This document shows positions 12,901 to 24,900 of a DNA stretch of 64,000 bases, piece after piece. A program made the translations under genes and the position numbers. The notes under the pieces were generated by a model. That model was given only the letters and a program-made list of their open reading frames with translations. It had not been told where the DNA came from and searched no databases. Each line of letters starts with the position of its first letter. Within the stretch, counting starts at the first letter, position 1. Origin of the DNA: Phoronis australis (Eukaryota > Phoronida > Phoronidae); NCBI GenBank assembly GCA_002633005.1, contig NMRA01000447.1:293117-357116 (forward strand), written 5' to 3'.

Positions 12901-15900
12901 AATAGCTCTAATACTTCAAAAAGTCCCTCAAAACTTGCTTCACGTATTTATTCATTGCACCACGAACTGTCCTCTTAATTGGGAGTCGAAATGAACCTGT
13001 AATCACTCCCTCTACTCAACATCGCATCAGGGCTCTTTAGACTCTCTGGGTGATAATGAGAACATCCCGGTACGCAGCAACGGTGTGGCATGTTGTCTGA
13101 CTCGTAAACAAAACCAAACGACGACCGAACTTATCACAACCGAGGTAGAACAACGAGTGACTCGACAGCTCTCACAGTCATACTATACGAAAAGAAATTA
13201 TCGCGAAATTCTTGCCTCGCAAAACGTCACTTCCTTAAAAAGAAACGAATAATTAATTAAATTACGAAAAGCTGTAACTAAGTAAAAGATATATCTAAGA
13301 TAATCAAAGAACCTTATTTTCCCTTTAAGGTGCCCCTCAAGGAGAGAGGGGCCAAAGTTAGAATCGATTACCTGTATTGTCATTATTCATGATATTGTAT
13401 AACCAGTTTTCATGTTAAGGAAGAACACTTCATGCAGGGTCACACGACGATAGAATGTACTGTCACTCTTTTCAGAGTTTAATGATTTTTAGCCTTTCAC
13501 CTTAATGTGTACCATTTCAGACGGGTGCCCCCTCGATGGGGTTTGGGGGAATTGTCCCTTTTCCCTCTACACGTGTGAATCTGGCCCTCTCAAGTATTTA
13601 CGAGGGGAAAGCTGAGATTCCAAATTCATCGAAAAACACGAAACACGCACAGCACAACATTATCAGTGCAATCGAAACAAATTACCAATATGTGAAAAAT
13701 GCAATAGGATTAAAATTTTGAAGAACTTGAAAACGTATTTCCGGGAATGCAGTGCGGAAAACAATACCATATGTTTCTTCCGCGCCTATAGAATAAAACG
13801 TTTAGGACATGATTCCTAAAATCAGCCAAAACCTTCTAAAGGTGTATGTATGTGGCTCTACTTCGGGTTAAAAGTTTTCCGATTTGCACAATTTAGAAAA
13901 CACACTAAAATTTTCGCTATAAACTGTCTTTGTTTGGTTCGGTTTGTACGCTCTTAATAGAACTCTACAGTTAAAGGAACATTGGCGAAGTGATTGACCA
14001 AGAGACATGATTAAAAGCTACACGATATTTCGAAATATACTTGTTTCATTCTCAAGGGGAAATAAAATGACGCAATATCGCCACAACAGAGCATTAGCTT
14101 GGGACGTGGTACAGAACAGGTGTTAAATACTGCTAAGAATGGGGGGTTACAGGAAAGTCACGCAAACAGGTGTAACGTGCGGCACGTCCCTGAATGAACA
14201 GCAAACAGGGTCGCGCCGCACTACTTTTCTGCAAATGGTTACAGTTTCTTTTGGAGAGCGGTATACAATCCAGACATTTCTACAGTGAATGGTGACACAA
14301 TGAGAGGTGGTGAAAATGATACGCACATCAAACATCATTTTCCACAAAATCCGTAATTTAATCAAAAATGAAGCAAAACTGGTCGCCTTCCACTACTTTA
14401 TTGGCAGAGTGGAAGCAAGCTTGTGTATCATATTGTGTAAGGGCTTGTTATATGTAGATATCACGGAACACATGGATTTCATTGCTTTTGTCGAAGAGGT
14501 CATTGAGTTAAAAATTATTCACCTTTCTATGTTACTATCAATCACTGTCATCAATATTTCAGAATGTCAAGAGGGGTATTACGGTGCAGATTGTCAGCAA
14601 GCCTGCGGCCATTGCATAAACAACACCATCTGCAATCCCTATACTGGTATCTGTCGGGATTCGTGTGCTCCCGGGTATATCACATTCCCGTACTGTCAGA
14701 CAGGTTTGTAAACAGTTACTGCCTGGCTCAACACCGCAATTAATTGCTTATGATTGTGTAGGATCTTTGAAAAATGTCCAAATGTGGTTAAGTTTGGAAC
14801 GTCGTTTATTTTAAACGTCTGAATGGATTCATTCATTATGTTTCTTTCACTACGTAACTTTCCAAATAGTTAGGAATTGTTGTTACAAAGTTTCTGTGAA
14901 CAAACTCAAAATTTGCATGAAGTGAAAACGAGGTGATAATTTGGGATACTTTTAATGCGTTTTTGCTATTTCAGCTTGATAAAATATGTCAAACGAAAGT
15001 AAGATTTTGAATTGACTCCCTCATTTTTCACGAATGTAGGTATCGTTTTTATTAAAGATACCAATCGGTAATGACTGATTGCTATCAACTCAAAATCAAA
15101 TTCTACTGGCGGTTACTTTAAGAAAACTTTGTGCTTTAACTCAGTTAAAATCTATAATTCTGTAAAATCACGTAGACATTTGGCTGAATTCATGTACCCT
15201 GACATGTCCATAAGGTCCCACGTAGCCTAAAATTGCAAGCTTATATTTGTACTGTAAATTAATTATTTAACGATGAGCATGAGAAGATTTATTGTTACCT
15301 TCTGTGTTTGAAATTTAAGTTCAAGGAAATCTACGTCGGCCAAATACGTCTCAAAACTTACATCAGCATGTAAACGAAAGGATTGGATGAGTTGCATGCA
15401 AATTTTTTTAGTCAATTAACACTCAACTTGCCTGTTGCATCCCTTAAGTGACAAAAAATATGCTCAATTTCATTTTCTGGTGACTACTCGAAAGCAGCTG
15501 GTTTTGATATTTTTATTAACAGCATGTTTTTGATGTCAAACTATCATTGCAATAGCATCAGCATTTGTTTTCATGAACCCTATATGCAAAAATTCACTCA
15601 GAGGCTGGTCAATGCACCTTAGGCATGGAGATGTTAATAGAAAAAATTACCCATCTCTCATGGGATTTTAGTTCAGAATTTTCGACATTGCAGTGTCACA
15701 ACTTCTGTTTCCGGATGTTTGATACACAGAATATGTTTCGTTATTTTCCGACAAAAGTTATGATGTTTGCTTAGATTTAGTATTAAGATTTGAGACATTG
15801 GTGAAAATTATTAGAAACTCCAAGCACTCACTTCAACACAATACTCAGTTTCTTATTCACTCCGACATGTACAGTCACTGGAAAGATCGGTTTCGGGGAA

Positions 15901-18900
15901 GTTGGAAGCATTTGATTGTTTCTCTGTAAACCAAGATTTGAACACCTGCGTCTTCCACACAGCAGTCCGAAGCTTAAACCACTCAGTTACAATGTCTCTG
16001 CTGTTATATTGTCTTCAGTGTCTTTAACAAAACATGTGTGTTACATTGTAATTATGCTAATCATTAAACAAATTAAGTGAATTTTACATAGCGAGATTTG
16101 CCTGTACCTTTGGCAACTCATAAATAATAGGGACAATTAATAGTTGCTTTCAGAACTACAGCTATCTTTTTAAAACATAACGACAATTTTGGGGCGGTTT
16201 TTCAAAGTTTTCGAAAAAAAATCCTTCGACGCTCAGCCAGCGGGTGCTTCTAAAGACTCAGAAGTTTTCATTTGTTTGTTTCTGATGAAATGGTGTAGGA
16301 AGCAGGGACAGGGAGTGACGTTCACCCGAATTCTGTTTGGGCTTTCAGCGCACTTTCTCGACGTAAACGACCAAGAAAAATTCATACTTTTCACCACAGA
16401 CAAGCGACTAGTGGCCAACATACCTTTAATTTGATTAAACTAACTAGCGCCGAAATTTTGTGACAAAGGGAAGTTTGCAAAATTGATGTCAAGAATTACA
16501 AGGCTGTTGGACACGGGAGTGTGGGCTCACATCCAGTTTCCTTGCCCACAACGGTCTATTCCGCCCCCAACAGTAGAAAGCCTGTTCACTTTACTTGTGA
16601 CTGAGAGTCTTCCTCTCCCTGCCATACTTATATGTGCGCCACTATCAAACTACTTATATTTCTCATCGTCGTAGAATGCCCTGCTGGATGGTATGGGTCG
16701 AACTGCCAGCATGCGTGTGGGCATTGCAGAAACGGTGCCGCCTGCAATCGATCTACAGGTGTGTGCGTCGGCGCGTGTGAGCCTGGATACATGGTTTTCC
16801 CATTGTGTAAGCATGGTGAGTGGACATTTGTCTTTGTTTTCTTCTCTTTATTTGTTGATCACATAACATGCATGCACATGTACCTAAAAGAAAAAAAAAC
16901 GATAAAAACTGACAATTTGTCATCACAACAAAAAATGGTTGAGGGTTACCTTGGTTTATAAAAATGATTCAAGATATTTATAACTCAACATTTTTATCCA
17001 ATACGTGATGAGTCTGTTGAGGGAAATACGGCCATGTGTAATTAAGTTTTCCGTATTAATCCCCCGCAGTACTCCAACAGTGACCTCTGACATGGAAAGT
17101 TCAAAAGGTAGGTCAATGTCGACTCGATGTCTTCAGCCGGTTCGATCATCAAAGTTTCCAAATGTAGTTTAAAGTAATGCCGTTGCAGCAGTGTAACTAA
17201 CACTGGACATGCAACCAGGCCCTAAACGTAAAATCTGGAACTAATCTGTTAATTATATGGCACTGATGACTAAATTTTCAATTGATGAATACTATTTCGT
17301 CTGCAACTCAGGAACCCATTCCTATGAAACTATAATATCAAATGTTGTTTAATTTTAACCATATCCAGGATATGTTACAATTCCACTGCACAGTTGCCGT
17401 TTTTTATCTTTGTTACATTATTTCAAGAAATAAATCGCTATTTTTAAAACTCTTTCTTTTACAAGAGAAAACTTACAACCTAAGGCGCAAGTACATACAT
17501 ACAGGATGTGATCCGCCATGTGAACTGTCTGGGTCAAGTATTAGCAGACCTTCTTTTATACATGTTTGGTTGAAAAGTAAGCTGTTCTTGGCTGTAATTA
17601 GTTTGTAGAACAAACTTTCGTATTGTCTACACTAATGTATATCATCGGATGGCAGTTGATATTATAGGTCGCCCAGTGTAAGTGGCATCAAGAACACAAA
17701 TATATTAGTGAATATATATTATTCATAATAAAACAGTAGCGGTACTTCGACAATACTTCAGTCATCAAAGGCAAAAAAATTAAAAATCATAAACGCTATC
17801 GCGTAAGATACATGAAACAAGAACAATGACATTAAACACGAATATAAGGTTGCATTCATAAGAGCGCAATTACAGAAGGAATTCTCATGGAAACTAATAC
17901 ACTATGAAACGTTGGAAAACTTAATGAAATACATAGAGGTTACAACTTATGGACATTATTTAAATAACGACAAGGTACGATGGAACCCAATATCTTGGGA
18001 ATTTATGTCAGGAGTTTCATTTTTTATTATGAAAGCTTCGAGTATTTTCAAACGAAGGGCGTCACGTTCGAAATACCTGACGATGGTATTCTCAACGATA
18101 TCTGAACGAGAAATTCTGTGGAATGTTTGGAAGTGATCTTTAATTGATCCATTTTGTAAATGCATAGATAACCGGCGAGACAAAGTGCAAGTTGTATAAC
18201 CTACAAATCTTAAGCAATCAGTGTTTGAACGAATACATTCGTTGTGGGTGCAATTGAACTAGTAAATCAAGTCAACTTTAGCTAACACTCGGACAGACTT
18301 TGAGCACATATTGTTTTTATCAACAACATTTTTAGTTTTGTGGTTTTGGTAATATATGATTAAATTAAGCTATCTTCTGGCTTAATGGTCTGAACATTAT
18401 TGTGGAGGATTCGTTTTAAAATCCGTTCATCTTCAATATAACATATATGGAATTGATTGGGGTAGAATAGTTCATTGCTACAACCACTTTTTTATTCTGT
18501 TTCTGTGTCTGCTTCTCTGGTGACGTCAGAGGGTAGGCACCGGGTTAGTCTCTGGCCCACCTCCTTCCAGTGTCGCATGCAATGTAAATTTGGAGATGCA
18601 ATCAAGGTCATGCTGGTTACATACTCTTCGATCAATTCCCCTGATACGAGTTTTTGGTGCATTTCCGTATTGCCATCCTCGCTCTATGATGTGCTTTGTT
18701 GCCCATCTCTCCTGCTGTTGAACAATCTCGGCATCTGAAAGCGATTCACGCACTCTGGAGATTACATCTTCTGGTGTGAGGAGCAGGTCGGCAGTCGGTT
18801 TTGCGATGCTTGCAAGCTCATCCGCCTTGACGTTGAATGAGATGCCACAGTGTCCTGGTTGTTTTAAACACAGAAGCTTATGCAAGAGGCTTATGAAAAG

Positions 18901-21900
18901 CTTCACATTCTCATCAACAAACGTATTACTGTAACCGCTATTTATCATAATTTGCTTAATGCGATTACATTAGGATTTGAAGGTTTTCCAATCTGAGCAA
19001 ACGTAATATGCTCTTTTCAAAATGCTTGTCAAAACAGGGAGTTTATATCTCAGAGGACATTGGCTAGTTTCATGTAAACAAACACCACTATATGTAGGTT
19101 TCCTGTGTACTGAGGTCTAATGCCAGATTCATCATAATCAACAAGTACGTTTAAGAACTGTAGCTTCTTTTTAACTGGAAATTCATGCGCGAATTTTTAT
19201 ACAGAATTTTGCTCTAAGGCGAGTTTTATCTCCATCAGCTTATCATTGTTGACAATCATAAAGGTATCATCACCATGCCTGCAGTACATGTTCGTCTGTT
19301 CTTGAAGACTATCAAAAACCTTTGTTTCAGTGTTGCACATTTAAAAATCAGCAAAAGTTGGTCCCATGTGATCCCATGGGTACACCATTGGTTTGTAAAT
19401 ACAGTGTTCATCGATGTTCCTAAAAGGTTCTTTTGTAGTGCAAAGTAACGACAAATTTCGAATTACCTCTTTAGGAATACTGGAATGAGGCATTGATGCA
19501 TGGCTATACATAGAAGATATTATTATGTCTTCAGTCCCAACAACAGGGACATTAGTAAATAAACTTTCAACGTCAAGAGATTCAGGTTAGGATTTAGGTG
19601 TTGCGTCAATAGATCTTAATAAATCTAAAAATTCCTCACGAGATTTCACATTGTACTTATACGGTAAGTATTGTTTACTAAGTTCATCTAATGTTTTAGC
19701 AATTCCATAGGTACATGTAGGGGTTTACACTCGAGAAATGATGGGTCTTAATGAGTGTGTGTTTTAGGGTTACCGTACAAGTATCCTACGGAAAAATCAC
19801 CCCCAACAATTTCAAAATACTGTTTGTGAACATTAATTGTTTAATAAAACTTTTTAGTTCTTTCTTAAGATTATTTACGGGGTTACGATTTATACACTCA
19901 AACCCTGACTTGTCATCGATGATATTATTCAGCTTCACTTGGTACGCAATCTTATTCTTTATGACATAAGCAGTGGTCTTATCAGACTTTCTAATATCAA
20001 TGTCATTATTGTTCCTCAGTTGCTTTGCGGCAATACTAAGTTCTTTTGTTAATATTCTTGTGGAATTTCTTGAATTGGATCTGTTCCTAGTTCCTACTGC
20101 TTTGAGCTGGTCTTTAATATTCGTATTAACATTGACAAAGCCATCTCTCTCAAGGTTTTTAACATCTTAAAAAGTTTTTCAAGTTCAACACGTTTTTTGT
20201 TCCATTCAAATCGAGGTTTTAGAGGTACATTCATTCCCAATGACAAAAAATTATGATCATCTTCTGTAAGTTGATGATCAGACAAATTCATGTTTTTTTC
20301 CGCTTTTGCGGTGTAGCTATAGCACCTTTATATAAATTTTAAAGTTTTTTCATGATCGTGTTTGTAGACTTCATCTGCTTTTTAGTTTGCAACGTATCCA
20401 CTCCTATGTTGATAATAACTCTTTTGTTGGCTCCGGTGAGACCATTCATTCTTGAATGGTATTTGGGTAAAAAACACGATAGCGTTTGTGATTTTTAAAT
20501 TAATTTGCATTGGATGACTGAAGACTAGTACACATATTGTTTTATTATGCGCCCACATATTTATATGTGGACGCATTATGCCGTCATCTCCGTCCGTCGG
20601 TCCGTCCGGCGTCCGTCCTTCCGGCGTCCGGCGTCCGTCGTCCGCTGCTCTTTGTCCAAAATGCCTCGACGCATGTTCATGAAATTTTGCACATGTGTTT
20701 CTTCCGTGATTCGGACGGCATGAACGATCTCTAGGACGGATCTGACTACCGGTGTGTCCCCTAGGGCCAACTTAGTATTTTTACGTTTACCTCTTTATCT
20801 TCAAAAGTCCTGAACCGATTTTCATGAAATGTGGTACATAGGCACCTTTTAAAGAGATGAAGCTATCCTCTTGTTTTCAGATGGCTTTGACGTAGTTTAC
20901 GCCACCTAGTGGCCATTTTTACTGTTTTTTTTGCGTCCACCCCTCTATCAACCAAACTGCTCAAAGCATGATCGTGAAAATTGGCATGTATGTTGTTACT
21001 ATGAAGAGGACGGCTGACGATAATTTTCCGACAACTTCGACTATTGTGGCGCCTCCTATTGGCAGATTTTTTTGCGCCTATGGTTGTTTCCCCTAAACCG
21101 TTCGCAGGATGTTTGCTAAGCTTAATAAGTGTATTTGTATGATGTTAACAACGAAGGACGACGACTTTTAGACGTATCTGACTACTGGTGTATCACCTAG
21201 TGGCAATTTGATTTTTTTACGTTTTACCTCTGTTTGTTCAAACGTCCTCAACGGATTTTCATAAAATTTGGCATACAGGCATCTATTAATGAGGTGATGC
21301 TATCTCTTCGTTTCAATATGGATTCGACCTTGTTTGCACCACCTAGTGGCCATTTTTACTGTTTTCGGGTCTGTTTTTGGCGTCCACTCTTCTATCAACC
21401 AAACTGCTTTCAGGATAACCGTGAAAATTTACATGTATGTTTTTAGTGTGATGTGGACGGCTGACGACGAAGTTCCGACGGGTTCGACTACGGTGGCTCC
21501 TCCTAGAGGCAGTTATGTTTTGTTTTTTTCTGCGCTCATGGCTGTATCTATTAAACTGTTTGCAGGATCTTTTCTTAATTTAGCAAGTGTATTCATATGA
21601 TGTTGACAATGGACGACGACGACTTTCGGACGGATCTGACTAATAGTGTGCCCCTAGTGGCAAGTTTAGTTTTTTACGTTTACCAGTCTGTATCTTCAAA
21701 GGTCCTCAACGGATTTTCCTGAAATTTGAATATATGCATCTATTGGTAAGATGACACTATCATTCCGTTTTTGGATGGAATCGAGGTATTTTGCACCACC
21801 TGGTGGCCATCTTTACTATTTTCAAATTTTGTTTTTGCGCTCACCTCTCGATCAACCAAATCATTCTAGGGATGGTTTTGAAAATTGGCGAATATGTTTT

Positions 21901-24900
21901 CAGTGTGAAGAGGACGTTTGATGATGACGAATGACTACTGTGGCGCCTCCTAGTGGTAGTTTTGATTTGTTTTGCGCTAATAGCTGTATCTCCAAAACCC
22001 ACTGCATGATCTTTCTTAAATTTTGTAAGTGAATTTATATGAAGATAATAGACGACGACATTCAGTAAGATGAAACGGACACTGTGCCCACAAGTGGCCT
22101 TTGTTTTTCTGAAGTTCCTTGACAGATTTTTATGAAATATGTCATGTTCCTGATTTTGGATGGATTCTACGATTCTGTGCTATCTAGTGGCCATTTTTAT
22201 GATACAAATTAATAACCCTAAAATCACACCACCTGCGATGCTTTTGTGGACGCATTTCAACGCTCCGCGTTGTTCTTGGTATGGAATGTTTTGTACAGTG
22301 TTTTATTATAAATTTACTGATATATTTGCATTCCTGATGCCACTTACCCTCGGTGATCTGGTATCTCAACTGCAATCTAAAGAAAGACATTGATGTAGAC
22401 ATACGTATATATCCTATACTACTTCAACATTGATCTCTGACATGGAAAGTTCAAAAGCTAGGTCAATTTCGACTCGACGTCGTTAGCCGGTTCGATCACA
22501 AAGATTTCAGAAAATAGTTTGAAGATATACATGTACAAATATAACTATGTAAATAACATTCAACTTACAATCACATTTCAATAGTAACTCATGGAACATG
22601 ACTATTAATTTTATGGCAGTAATCGGTCTTGGTTTTCATTTGCTAAGTATTTTATCGTCTGCCACTCAGTATCAAATATTACTGTTCAATGGAAATTTAG
22701 CCTTTGTTGTCTCTTCTCAAGTAATAAATCGTCACTTATCTATGCTATAAGAAATTGAAAATGCAAACATTGCGTTGGCGTTCAAAAGCAATGATTCATG
22801 AATATGTGATGTTTCATAGCTGGCCAGATTTAAAACACGTTTGGTGGGTACCCAAAGCTGTACAAACATCCTTCGTCCAGTAGTAACATTTCTGTATATT
22901 TAGCAATCGCGCTCATTGAGCTTAAGCAATCTCTTACTAACTTGCTTTAAAACTGTTATAAACAAGCCTTCCATCACGAACCAAGTTTGATTTAGCTTGC
23001 TCGCCGTTACGAAATTGGTCTTTAATTGGTTCTTTGTCATAGCTCGTGTCATTTCGGGGCTTGGAATAACAGTTCGCCATAACTTGAGACTAAAGGCCGG
23101 GTCTTGTCTTTCTACTCGAAATCCAACTTGAGGCAATTTATGGCACTTTCTGGTATGCTTTTGTTGCAAACTTGAATGTAAGTGTCTAAAGCATATGGTT
23201 TATGCAAATGAGTTTTTTAAGCTAGATTTTATTCAAAATGACAGGTCCCTGCGCCACTCCTGGAACTGAAGTGTGTTAAAGTGGGCAGCCTCAGTTTGCT
23301 ATGGAAATCGACATTGTACAGTAAGCCTTGAAATTGCCAGGTCACTTACGTGCGTTGTTGGTGGTGCCTATAGAAGCGGCAACTAAATGACCGTCTAATA
23401 AAGTTTATAGTTTTTGAGGAAATTGCACCCAGTTACACAAAAACTTTCATGAGTAAAGAAAACCATTTCAAATATTATATTACGGGTGTCGTTGTGCCTG
23501 TTGAATTTGCCGTCATGCTAAAAGTTCATGTAGTTGTACTGTGTACATGGATGCAAAGTGGATATAAATGCAACCACAGTTACTATGCTGTGAATTTCCC
23601 CTTATTTCATTGAAATGTTACAGCTATGTGCGTACATGTTCCACGTTAGTGACAAATACAAATCTTGTTGCACGAAAACATTTTTAGTATATCATAATGT
23701 TAACTTACTGCATATCTTGGATCAAAAACGATTGTGCCAAATGCTAGCTTTTATTCTCGACTGCTCCACTATGGACAGGCCGCTATTCTCTACTAGCACT
23801 ACAAAATCCCATGACCAAGATCGCATGGCGAGATCCGACGTCTCTGCACGGCACATTTTCAACTCGTGAAGTTGCCAATTGAAGTGTCCTTTCACGTATG
23901 TATTTTTGCCCCGATTGCGCCGGTTGTCTGAATCGGACACTTGGAATCGGGTCTGCGCTTTCCGCACACACATTTCAGCTAAAACCCCAAACATTGTCAA
24001 AACTTGTTTCAGTATTGGAATGCCAATTACCGGGGTCGATTAATAAACTGAATATTTCCTCGCGGTATTGCAGTTTAATTTTTGCAGCTGCCAAAGGGCA
24101 GCCCTAAATCCGCCCATATGGTGAATATGTCGACGCATGTGAGCCCGTTTACATAACAATCCTATCATATAAACATGTTACTGGTGTATTACTTTGATAT
24201 TGCATTTGTTGTTCACATAGATGTAATACGCCTGTAGAATATATAGAATAAAAAGTGACAAGCACAATCAGTGAAGATAATTAAAATATACTAAATAAAC
24301 CAGGCAAAGTGTGTTGTAGCTAAGAATTTTTTTCCTTTGAAAAAAGAATACAAAGTACGTAGTTCCTTTGTTACATTTTGACAAGCTAACTACTCCAGAT
24401 CTCAGTTCAGCACATCTACATGTAAAGATGCCAAAATGAAAAAAAATATTAAGAAAGAAATTCTGAGAATCATTCGATAATTCACGTTTCCAGTAATAGC
24501 CCCCTCTATCAGTACATCCAATTTTTATAGAAATTGCCAGACTTAAAGATCGACCAGCAGTCATGACAAGAACAAGAACAACTGTATCCGTTCGTTGGAC
24601 AGCCTGGCAGAGTGGAACAGATCATGGCGTGGGACCGGTTAAAAAATACATTATAGAGTACGAACAAGATGGTGGTGGGGTTTGGACATCCACAGAAGTT
24701 GATAATGTGGCAAATCAAGCTACGTTCACTTACAATATCTCCAACACTGACATGAGCCATTTCTACCTAGTGAGAATAAGGATAATGCTTGCAGGAGGTC
24801 TGCTTGGGAACGCCAGTCCGGAAGTGGAAGCGTGTGGAGGTACAATAATCCTCTCTGTTGTTAGAAATAGGGTAATTTTAGTAACATATTATAGTATTAT

